Part shown: positions 50,181 through 57,099 of the stretch, in pieces
Numbering within the stretch: position 1 is the stretch's first letter
Layout: the number at the start of each line of letters is the position of its first letter
Origin: DASXHZ01 sp036488085
GTDB lineage: Bacteria; Acidobacteriota; Thermoanaerobaculia; Gp7-AA8
Length of the DNA stretch: 64,000 bases
Direction of reading: 5' to 3'
NCBI GenBank assembly: GCA_036488085.1
Contig: DASXHZ010000076.1
Span: 81,679-145,678, forward strand
Position numbers and translations under genes: made by a program
The notes under the pieces: generated by a model
Databases searched by the model: none
What the model saw: only the letters and a program-made list of their open reading frames with translations
What the model was told of the DNA's origin: nothing

Positions 50181-50233
50181 CTCCGGATTGTAGCGGAACG
50201 TCTTTCGGTCCCGCCCGTCTCAAGGAGTACATG

Positions 50234-50262
50234 TTGAACAGCCACACTGGTTTCTCTATATT
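50234..50262 (+). promoter_or_regulatory. Sigma-70-type promoter, leaderless
   Basis: TTGAAC (50234-50239), 17-base spacer, TATATT (50257-50262), then seven bases to ATG 50270. The best -35/-10 pair in the window with correct spacing. Confidence 0.65.
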
Positions 50263-50269
50263 GCCGGCC

Positions 50270-50842
50270 ATGAAAAGAGCCGTTCTCGCCGCTGTCGTCG
50301 CCCTCCTTGCGTTGCCGCTCGCGGCGCAGACTGCCCCGCTCGCCGACACGATGTCGCAGTTCGGGATCCTCGTCGGTGGCAGCAAGCGGATGAACGACAT
50401 CCCCGGCTCGCAGGGCCGCTCGGACGTGAAGGATTTCAGCTTCAGTAACTCCGTGAAGGAGATCTTCATCGGAACGCGCCTCGAGCCCGACACGATGTTC
50501 AAGATCAAGGCGGGCGAGATCAACGTCCCGGTGTTGGTCAGCGACGGCGGCACCGGCTTCAACAAGGTCAAGGGGAAGGTCGACCACGTCGACGCGATCG
50601 TCGACTACCGCTTCTCCGAGTCGTACGGGTCGAGCGGTGTTTTCGGCGGCGTCGGGATGTATCGCACCTCGGCGCCGGGCGTCGCCGACGACACGAACGC
50701 CGGCCTGAGCCTCGGCTTCAACGCCGACCTGCCGCTCTCGAACCGCTACGGAATCATGGTGGAGGCGACGTACCACTACCTCCACACCGACGTGCGGCAA
50801 CGCTTCATCACCGCCACCGGCGGCCTCCGCATTTCGTTCTAA
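50270..50842 (+). CDS. Outer-membrane beta-barrel-like protein, hypothetical
   Basis: 190 residues with signal peptide (MKRAVLAAVVALLALPLAAQ). The mature part alternates hydrophobic and polar residues in strands (FGILVGGSKRM, IFIGTRLE, MFKIKAGEINV, DAIVDYRF, SGVFGGVGMYR, AGLSLGFNADLPL, YGIMVEATYHYLH) and ends ATGGLRISF, a C-terminal Phe typical of BAM-assembled barrels. ATG 50231 with AAGGAG upstream is in frame, but the -35/-10 pair favours 50270. Confidence 0.75.
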   Translation: MKRAVLAAVVALLALPLAAQTAPLADTMSQFGILVGGSKRMNDIPGSQGRSDVKDFSFSNSVKEIFIGTRLEPDTMFKIKAGEINVPVLVSDGGTGFNKVKGKVDHVDAIVDYRFSESYGSSGVFGGVGMYRTSAPGVADDTNAGLSLGFNADLPLSNRYGIMVEATYHYLHTDVRQRFITATGGLRISF

Positions 50843-50848
50843 TCTTGA

Positions 50849-50939
50849 AAGTCTATGCTGAGCGAATCGAAGCATCTCCGGTGCATTTACCGAGCGTGCA
50901 CCGAAGATTCTTCGGCGCTTCGCGCCTCAGAATAGACTT
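50849..50939. repeat. Long palindromic intergenic element, MITE-like
   Basis: Ends AAGTCTAT-CTGAG and CTCAG-ATAGACTT pair at 13 of 14 positions; the centre has CGGTGCA (50879-50885) and TGCACCG (50897-50903), with further complementary GAAGC/GCTTC segments between. The whole 91 bases fold into one hairpin. No ORF. Confidence 0.75.
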
Positions 50940-50962
50940 GAAGCACGGTATGCGCCTTGCTG

Positions 50963-50990
50963 TCCTCCTTCGTGGAAACACGAAGGAGGA
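50963..50990 (+). promoter_or_regulatory. 12-bp hairpin sequestering the Shine-Dalgarno of the CBS gene
   Basis: TCCTCCTTCGTG (50963-50974), loop GAAA, CACGAAGGAGGA (50979-50990): twelve perfect pairs with a GNRA-type tetraloop. AAGGAGG, the ribosome site four bases before ATG 50994, is fully paired. Confidence 0.75.
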
Positions 50991-50993
50991 ACC

Positions 50994-51437
50994 ATGGCAA
51001 ATCAGCGGCACATTCGCGACGTGATGACGCCCAATCCGGCGACCGTGAGCGACACCGACAGCATTCGCGACGTCGCCCGGATCATGAAAGAACAGGACAC
51101 CGGCGTCGTCCCCGTGTGTGACGGCGGAAAGAAGATCATCGGCCTCGTCACCGATCGCGACATCGTGGTCCGGCTCATCGCGGACGGCAAAGATCCGATG
51201 AACGCGCGCGTGACGGACGTCATGACGAAGCGCGTGCGCAAGGTGCAGGAGGACGCCACGGTCGACGACGTCCTGACGCTCATGTCGAATTCGGAGATCC
51301 GGCGCGTACCGGTCGTCAACAGCAACGACGAGCTGGTCGGCATCGTCTCGATCGGCGACATCTCGGGCGAGGCGAAAGAGCACGGCAGAGTCGGCGCAGC
51401 ACTCAACGACATTTCCGACGCGCGGCCGAATAACTGA
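50994..51437 (+). CDS. Tandem CBS-domain protein
   Basis: 147 residues, two CBS motifs and nothing else: IRDVMTPNPATVSDTDSIRDVARIMKEQDTGVVPVCDGG...GLVTDRDIV and VTDVMTKRVRKVQEDATVDDVLTLMSNSEIRRVPVVNSNDELVGIVSIGDI. Such proteins bind adenine nucleotides and dimerise; similar ones are stress- or hypoxia-induced. The strong Shine-Dalgarno lies in a perfect hairpin, so translation is probably conditional. Confidence 0.93.
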   Translation: MANQRHIRDVMTPNPATVSDTDSIRDVARIMKEQDTGVVPVCDGGKKIIGLVTDRDIVVRLIADGKDPMNARVTDVMTKRVRKVQEDATVDDVLTLMSNSEIRRVPVVNSNDELVGIVSIGDISGEAKEHGRVGAALNDISDARPNN

Positions 51438-51466
51438 CGAACCAGTTCGGCGGATAGAATCGGGCG

Positions 51467-52669
51467 ATGCAGAAACGCATCGCCCTTTTTTTTCTTGCTC
51501 TCAGCCTCACCCTCCCCTCCTTCGCCGCTCGCCATAAGGCGAAGGCAGCCGCTCCCGCGCCACCGGCCGTCACGGTCGACACGCACGCCGACACGCCGAC
51601 TGAGTATCTGAAGGAGCCGTTCGACCTTGGCGTGGTCAACAAGCGCGGGATGTTCGACTACCCGCGTATGAAGGCGGGCGGGCTCGACGCCGAGTTCTTC
51701 GCCGCTTACGTTCCGGCGAAGTACGCCAACAAGGGCGCCGCCGCGTACTGCATGACGATCATGGAGACCATCCACGAGATGGTCGACCGCTACCCCGCCT
51801 GGGTGCGCTTCGCCGGCTCGACGACCGATATCCGCAACGCGGTGAAAGACGGCAAGCGCGCGATCCTCATCGGCATTGAAGGCGGCCACGCGATCGAGGA
51901 CTCGCTCGAGCTCCTCCGCGCCTTCTACCGCTTTGGCGCGCGCTACATGACCCTCACCCACACGAACTCGAACAACTGGGCCGACTCGTCGGGCGATGCG
52001 CCGAAGCACGACGGTCTCACTCCTTTCGGCAAGACGGTGGTCCTCGAGATGAACCGCCTCGGCATGATGGTGGACATCTCGCACGTCAGCGATAAGACGT
52101 TCTGGGACGCCATCGCGACGTCGAAGGCGCCGATCATCGCGTCGCACTCGTCGGCCCGCGCTCTGGCGAACAACAAACGCAACATGACCGACGACATGCT
52201 TCGCGCCATGACGAAGAACGGCGGCGTCGTGATGGTGAACTTCTACCCGGTCTTCCTCTCGGACGAAGTCGCTGCCGCCGATCGCGAGCGCGACAAGAAG
52301 CTCGCGCCCGACATCGCGGCGCTCAAGGTCAAAGATCCCTCGGAAGGGGCCGTCTTCGACGCCGGAGTCGCCAAGCTATACGCCGAGAATCCCATCGCGA
52401 CGGTCTCCTACACACGCATCGTCGACCACATCGACCACGTCGTGAAAGTCGCCGGCATCGATCACGTCGGTCTCGGCTCCGACTTCGACGGCATCAGCGC
52501 CGGCCCTGTCGGCATGGAGGACGTCAGCAAACTCCCCGCGATCCGCGCCGAGCTGAAGAAGCGCGGTTATTCGGACGCCGACATCCGCAAGATCATGGGA
52601 GAGAACTTCATGCGGGTGTTTGCAGAGGTGGAACGAGTTGCCAAGACGATGCAGGGGACGATGCAGTAG
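51467..52669 (+). CDS. Secreted membrane dipeptidase (peptidase M19)
   Basis: 400 residues with signal peptide (MQKRIALFFLALSLTLPSFAA). Renal-dipeptidase family: VDTHADTPTEYL (H-x-D zinc site), LIGIEGGHAIEDSLELLRAFYRFGARYMTLTH, MMVDISHVSD (His), IIASHSSARAL (His) and HVGLGSDFDGI. Hydrolyses dipeptides, including D-amino-acid forms, in the periplasm. TAGAAT ends six bases before ATG; no Shine-Dalgarno. It is 29 bases downstream of the CBS gene. Confidence 0.94.
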   Translation: MQKRIALFFLALSLTLPSFAARHKAKAAAPAPPAVTVDTHADTPTEYLKEPFDLGVVNKRGMFDYPRMKAGGLDAEFFAAYVPAKYANKGAAAYCMTIMETIHEMVDRYPAWVRFAGSTTDIRNAVKDGKRAILIGIEGGHAIEDSLELLRAFYRFGARYMTLTHTNSNNWADSSGDAPKHDGLTPFGKTVVLEMNRLGMMVDISHVSDKTFWDAIATSKAPIIASHSSARALANNKRNMTDDMLRAMTKNGGVVMVNFYPVFLSDEVAAADRERDKKLAPDIAALKVKDPSEGAVFDAGVAKLYAENPIATVSYTRIVDHIDHVVKVAGIDHVGLGSDFDGISAGPVGMEDVSKLPAIRAELKKRGYSDADIRKIMGENFMRVFAEVERVAKTMQGTMQ

Positions 52670-52741
52670 ACAGGGCACCAAAGGAATGCCGGGCTTCGCC
52701 CAACCCGTTCCAAACGACAAATCGCTGTTCAAGGAAGGTCC

Positions 52742-53836
52742 ATGAAGCGACTCATTTTCCTGGCTGTGTTTGCTACCGCGGCCCTCGGGCAGCAGGCGCA
52801 GCAGCCTGACGCCAATCCGCAGGAAGTCAAGGTCACCCCTCCCGCCGCGCTGGAGAAGTACATCCGCGAGGCGATGCCGGTTTGCGAGCAGACGGCGCTC
52901 AGCTACGTCGCGATCGTCCACAAGCTGCCGTCGAATCTCTCCGGCGTCGTCGTCCGCGCCACGAGCCCCCGTCAGACGTGCGAGGGCCAGGTCGTCGCGA
53001 TCACCTCGAAAGAGGGAACGGTCTACCTCGGCATCCCGTGGTTCCTCGACGACGTGAAAGACGTGCAGGGCCTCGATGCGAAGCTCTCGCAGTTCACGGC
53101 GACCGCGCTCCACGAAGAGTTCAAGCCGGTCATCGAAAAGCTGAAGCCGACGAAGGAAGGGCTCTTTCCCGTCACGCTCTACGAGACCACCGAGCGCGGC
53201 AAGCTTCCGCTGTACGGCGAGATCGACCCGGCCGGCACCGTCTTCTTCATCGGCCCCTTCCGTCCGTTCGACGAGGCGCCGGCCTCCGCGCGCATCAAGG
53301 CGTTCGAATCGTACCTGCCCGACTCCCCCACGACCGGCGCGGCGAAGCCCGAAGTGACGGTGGTCGAGTTCTCGGACTTCGAGTGTCCGTCCTGCCAGCA
53401 CGCGGCCGGCTACATGAAGCCGATCCTCGAAAAGCACGGCGACAAGGTCCGCTACATCCGCTACGACACGCCGCTCGTGACGATGCATCCGTGGGCATTC
53501 GCCGCTGCGATCGCAGGCCGTGCCGTGTGGCATCAGAAGCCCGAGGTGTTCTGGGATTACAAGAAGCAGATCTACGAGAACCAGGACAAGCTGAACGCCT
53601 TCTCGATCGACGACTTCGCGCGCGGCTTCGCGAGGGACCACGACCTCGACCTGAAGCGTTATGACGCCGACATCGCCTCGGAAACGCTGCAGACGAAGCT
53701 CATCAACGGTGTCGGGACGGCGTTCTCCAACGACATCCGCTCCACGCCGACGTACATGGTCAATGGCGTCCTCGTCGATGCAGGCACGGACGGCAAAGAC
53801 CTCACGGCGTACATCGACTCGTTGTTGAAGAAGTGA
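52742..53836 (+). CDS. DsbA-like thioredoxin-fold protein with N-terminal extension
   Basis: 364 residues with signal peptide (MKRLIFLAVFATAALG). Residues 20-190 form an unassigned domain with two cysteines (PVCEQTA, RQTCEGQ). Residues 195-364 are Thioredoxin_4/DsbA: VTVVEFSDFECPSCQHAAGYMKPIL (active site CPSC) and the cis-Pro region STPTYMVNGVL. Likely periplasmic disulfide oxidoreductase. AAGGAAGG lies four bases before ATG. It abuts the convergent NUDIX gene. Confidence 0.9.
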   Translation: MKRLIFLAVFATAALGQQAQQPDANPQEVKVTPPAALEKYIREAMPVCEQTALSYVAIVHKLPSNLSGVVVRATSPRQTCEGQVVAITSKEGTVYLGIPWFLDDVKDVQGLDAKLSQFTATALHEEFKPVIEKLKPTKEGLFPVTLYETTERGKLPLYGEIDPAGTVFFIGPFRPFDEAPASARIKAFESYLPDSPTTGAAKPEVTVVEFSDFECPSCQHAAGYMKPILEKHGDKVRYIRYDTPLVTMHPWAFAAAIAGRAVWHQKPEVFWDYKKQIYENQDKLNAFSIDDFARGFARDHDLDLKRYDADIASETLQTKLINGVGTAFSNDIRSTPTYMVNGVLVDAGTDGKDLTAYIDSLLKK

Positions 53837-53837
53837 G

Positions 53838-54419
53838 TCAAACGGACTGCCAGACGAGATCGAGAAACGACTTCACGATCCGTCCGGTCAGTCCCCAGAT
53901 TTCGTGTGACTTGTACGGGTAAAAGTAGGCCGGGTAGCGTTTCTTCCGGAAGGTAACGTACCGGACTTCGGGGTACCGAACGTCGAGCAGTGCGTCGATC
54001 GGTACTTCGAAGACCTCGGCGACTTCGCTCTCCTGCATCACGTACTCGATCCGCTCCCGCACCACGGCAACGAACGGCGCGACGAGAAAGCCGCTGTTCG
54101 TCACCAGGTCGTCGAGCCGTCCGATCAGCTCGACCGCACGCCGCGGAATCCCGACCTCTTCCTCCGCTTCGCGCAGGACGGCGTCCGTCAGCGTCTCGCC
54201 TTTCTCGACGCCGCCGCCGGGGAACGCGATCTGGCCGCTATGCGCAGCCATGTTCTCGGCACGCCGCGAGAAGATGAGCGAGAAGTGCTCGCGCTCGCGG
54301 ATGATCGGAATCAGCACCGACGCTCGCTTCAGCTCCGGAGCCTGGATCTCGATGGCGCGATGGACCGCGAGCCGCTCGCGCAGCCGCGTCAGCGCGCGCT
54401 CGTCAAAGCGCGGCGGCAT
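53838..54419 (-). CDS. NUDIX hydrolase, CoA pyrophosphatase type
   Basis: 193 residues from ATG 54419. The CoA-specific motif LIFSRRAENMAAHSGQIAFPGG precedes the Nudix box GGVEKGETLTDAVLREAEEEVGI, as in NudL/PCD1 enzymes that split CoA into 4'-phosphopantetheine and 3',5'-ADP. C-terminal WGLTGRIVKSFLDL. The 5' end overlaps the 3' end of the glycosyltransferase gene by 17 bases; longer upstream frame ignored. Confidence 0.92.
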   Translation of the reverse strand: MPPRFDERALTRLRERLAVHRAIEIQAPELKRASVLIPIIREREHFSLIFSRRAENMAAHSGQIAFPGGGVEKGETLTDAVLREAEEEVGIPRRAVELIGRLDDLVTNSGFLVAPFVAVVRERIEYVMQESEVAEVFEVPIDALLDVRYPEVRYVTFRKKRYPAYFYPYKSHEIWGLTGRIVKSFLDLVWQSV

Positions 54420-55878
54420 ACCACGGCTCCGGCTCGAGCATCGGAATGCCTTCGATGGCGTGATACAGCCGGAGCGTCGCTCCGTCTCTGTGCGGCATCT
54501 CGATCGTCGCGTTCTCGCCCGGCGCAACGTCGCGTGGCAGATCGATCCACCGGTCCGCGATCTCTTCTTCGCCATCGAACAGCTTCGCGACCAGGCGGTA
54601 ACCGGGTTCGCCGTATACGCGAGCGCGGATGGTGAAGTCGCCGGTATTGGTGAGGGTGAGGCTGCTTCCGTTGCGCTCTACTTTGAATTCGGGAAAAAGA
54701 GGCACGGTTCGGGCGATTGCACGCCCCTCACCCGTCGCCTCGCTGCGCTCGGCGCCACCCTCTCCCGCAGGGAGAGGGAGATGATGGTGGTCGTGGTGGT
54801 CTTGTCGCTCTCCCTCCGGGAGAGGGTGGCCCGAAGGGCCGGGTGAGGGGCGTGCCGCCGCGCTGAGCGTGCCGACATACCCGTCCGCAGTTTGGTCCAA
54901 CCGCGCGTGAGCCAGCAGCCACTCATGCTGCGCCTTCGCGATTCGCTCGCGATCGAAGTCGCGCGTCAGGAACTCGGCGAGAGCGTCGGTCTCGCCACCG
55001 CCAAACGGAATCTTGAACACGCACTCATCCGGGTACTCGGCGAACTGGGCGTAGTCGCTGACGGCGACCGGCTTCCCCGCTTCGAACGCCCGGATGAGCG
55101 TCCCCGACGTCTCGCCGGCGGTGGGGTAGCGGAGATTCACGATCCGATCGACACGGGCGAAGTAAGCGTCGAAGTGTTCGTCCGAAACATAGCCGGTCGT
55201 TTGAAAGCGAGAAGCATCGATATTCGGCGCCGCCTCGCCGACGACCAGGAGCTCCACGTCGCCGCGCGTCCTCGACATTGCGTCGAGGATTACCTCACCG
55301 CGCTTCGCCGAGGTCAGGAAACCAAACACGCCGGCCACCTTGCGATCCGGCGACGGCTGCGGCCGCGGCCCCCGCGACGGATGCGGCACGACGTGAATCG
55401 GGGTCGCCACCCCGAACGACCGCAGCAGGTCCGCCGCCCATCGGTTGTGCACGATCACCGCGCGCGAGCGATTCGCGACTTCGATCGACGCAGGCAGCAG
55501 GAAGTTCCCCATCTCGCTGTGCAGTCCCGCCGCCCTCCCCCGCGCCCACGCCTCCCCGACCGCGCCATGACTGGCCCGCAACGCCGCCGCATACGCATCA
55601 GCATCGCCGCGCGCCAGCGTCATCTCGACGATGAGGTGATGCAGCACGACGTCGTGCAGCACGATCACGCCCGGCGTCTCGATCGCAGCGAGGTAGATCC
55701 ACTCGTGGTGAGGGTTGTTGCCGAGCTGGTAAATCGAGTCACCGGTTGCCGGTTGCCGGTTGCCGGAGGAGATCACTTCAAGATCGACACGTTTGCGCAG
55801 CTCGGGCAACAGCATCGCCGAGTAATGCGCGATGCCCGTTCGTTCGGGCGGCATCGGCGAAAAATAAGAAATCTTCAT
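54403..55878 (-). CDS. GT4-like glycosyltransferase with in-frame REP-like insertion
   Basis: 491 residues from ATG 55878 (MKISYFSPMPPERTGIAHYSAML, GT-B N-terminal domain). The C-terminal Rossmann domain has VFGFLTSAKRGEVILDAM, VLVVGEAAP-like strand LLVVGEAAP, and the donor-site region GETSGTLIRAFEAGKPVAVSD. About residues 343-385 (SPGPSGHPLPEGERQ...DHHDHHH...LPAGEGG) are encoded by a REP-like element; after it, a ~90-residue beta-sandwich (VERNGSSLTLTNTGDFTIRARVYGEPG) follows. Residues near 40-47 (GNRQPATGD) come from a CAACCGG tandem repeat. Sugar donor and acceptor unknown. Confidence 0.85.
   Translation of the reverse strand: MKISYFSPMPPERTGIAHYSAMLLPELRKRVDLEVISSGNRQPATGDSIYQLGNNPHHEWIYLAAIETPGVIVLHDVVLHHLIVEMTLARGDADAYAAALRASHGAVGEAWARGRAAGLHSEMGNFLLPASIEVANRSRAVIVHNRWAADLLRSFGVATPIHVVPHPSRGPRPQPSPDRKVAGVFGFLTSAKRGEVILDAMSRTRGDVELLVVGEAAPNIDASRFQTTGYVSDEHFDAYFARVDRIVNLRYPTAGETSGTLIRAFEAGKPVAVSDYAQFAEYPDECVFKIPFGGGETDALAEFLTRDFDRERIAKAQHEWLLAHARLDQTADGYVGTLSAAARPSPGPSGHPLPEGERQDHHDHHHLPLPAGEGGAERSEATGEGRAIARTVPLFPEFKVERNGSSLTLTNTGDFTIRARVYGEPGYRLVAKLFDGEEEIADRWIDLPRDVAPGENATIEMPHRDGATLRLYHAIEGIPMLEPEPWYAAAL
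54724..54850. repeat. REP-like inverted pair, copy 3, inside a coding sequence
   Basis: CCCCTCACCC (54724-54733) and GGGTGAGGGG (54841-54850) bracket two inverted half-elements, each with a CTCTCCC/GGGAGAG hairpin, around a GGTGGTCGTGGTGG centre. The 127 bp read through in frame in the glycosyltransferase gene. Confidence 0.85.
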
Positions 55879-55903
55879 CTGGCAACCGGCCACTGGCAAC
55901 CGG
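55742..55903. repeat. Inverted CCGGTTGC/GCAACCGG repeats at the glycosyltransferase 5' end
   Basis: Three and a half CCGGTTG units (55742-55766) face GGCAACCGG...GGCAACCGG (55881-55902). The first arm is in the coding sequence; the second spans the region just before the ATG. Confidence 0.7.
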
Positions 55904-55911
55904 GAAACTAA

Positions 55912-57016
55912 TTAGTCCGCCTTTTTCCGCGCCTGCTGCGTCAAATACGCCTCGACGAACTCGTCGAGATCGCCGTCGAGGATCCGCTGCACGTCGCCGA
56001 CTTCGTGGGCGGTGCGGAGGTCCTTCACCATCTGGTACGGCTGGAGCACGTACGAGCGGATCTGGCTGCCGAAGCCGATCTCCTTCTTCTCCCCTTCGAT
56101 CTTCGTCTGCTCCTCTTTCCTCTTCTCGATCTCGAGCTGATAGAGGCGGGCGCGGAGGAGCTTCATCGCGGTCGCACGGTTCTTGTGCTGGCTTCGCTCG
56201 TTCTGGCACGTGACGACCGTGCCGGTCGGGAGGTGCGTGATGCGGATCGCCGAGTCGGTGACGTTGACGTGCTGGCCGCCGGCACCTGAAGAACGGTACG
56301 TATCGACGCGGAGTTCCTTGTCGTTGATCTCCACCTCGATTTCGTCGTCGATGTCGGGGAAAACATAGACGCTGGCGAACGAGGTATGCCGCCTCTTCGC
56401 CGCGTCGTACGGCGAGATGCGGACGAGGCGATGCACCCCGCGCTCGGCCTTCAGGTATCCGTACGCGAAGTCGCCGCGGACCATGAACGACGCGCTCTTG
56501 ATCCCCGCCTCATCGCCGGACGTGTAGTCGACCATCTCGGTCGACCACCCTTTGCGCTCGCAGTAGCGGAGGTACATGCGGAGGAGCATCTCCGCCCAGT
56601 CCTGCGACTCCGTGCCGCCGGCGCCGGGATGGATCGCGACGATCGCATCGGCGTCGTCATGCTCGCTCGAGAGCTTCATCGTCAGCTCGACGGCGTAGAC
56701 GTCCGCCTCGAGCTGGCCGACCAGCGACTCGATGTCGGCGTCGACGTTCTCCCCTTCCTTCTTCAGATCGAGGAGCACGTCGAGCTCTTCCCACTTTGAG
56801 TCGATCGACTCGCCGGCCGAGATGCGCTTCTCGACGCGCGCGCGTTTGCGGCCGACGTTCTGCGCCTTTTCCGGATCGTCCCAGAAACCGGCAGCGGACA
56901 TTTCGCGCTCGATTTCCTCGAGCGACTTGCGGGCTGAAGCTACGTCAAAGATAGCTCCGGACGGAGCTCAGTCGGATGCGGAGGTCTTCGATGCGGGCAG
57001 GCGTGTCGTCTCTCAT
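55912..57016 (-). CDS. prfB: Peptide chain release factor 2, with programmed +1 frameshift
   Basis: Recognises UAA/UGA stops. The main frame (from 56944 leftward) has PGAGGTESQDWAEMLLRMYLRYCERKG, the stop-reading region (SPYDAAKRRHTSFASVYVFP), and the catalytic SSGAGGQHVNVTDSAIRITHLPTG (GGQ). The N-terminal 23 codons lie in another frame from ATG 57016 (MRDDTPARIEDLRIRLSS...SYL) and meet the main frame at CTT-TGA-C, so translation needs a +1 shift at codon 24, the usual RF2 autoregulation. Tools that start at ATG 56901 miss the N-terminus. It lies downstream of lnt, separated by a palindromic repeat. Confidence 0.95.
56944..56950 (-). promoter_or_regulatory. prfB +1 programmed frameshift site (CTTTGAC)
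   Basis: Minus-strand CTT-TGA-C with the TGA at 56947-56945. CCGGAG, an internal Shine-Dalgarno-like sequence, lies four to nine bases before CTT, as in other prfB genes where it stimulates the shift when RF2 is scarce. Confidence 0.9.
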
Positions 57017-57023
57017 ATCTTCC

Positions 57024-57099
57024 AATTCACAATTCAAAATGCAAAATGCAAAATTGACCATCGCTCATTCTGCATTTTGAATTTTGAATTTTGAATTTG
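57024..57099. repeat. AT-rich inverted repeat of AAAATGC/AATTTTG units
   Basis: Left arm 57024-57056 (AATTCAAAATGC AAAATGC AAAATTG units), right arm 57071-57099 (TGCATTTTGAA TTTTGAA TTTTGAATTTG). It lies between lnt and prfB; the lnt stop codon (57065-57067) and last ten codons lie in it. Confidence 0.85.

Noticed and set aside
56163..56901. prfB start at ATG 56901
   Set aside because: The upstream frame with CTTTGAC restores the normal RF2 N-terminus, so the downstream ATG is internal.
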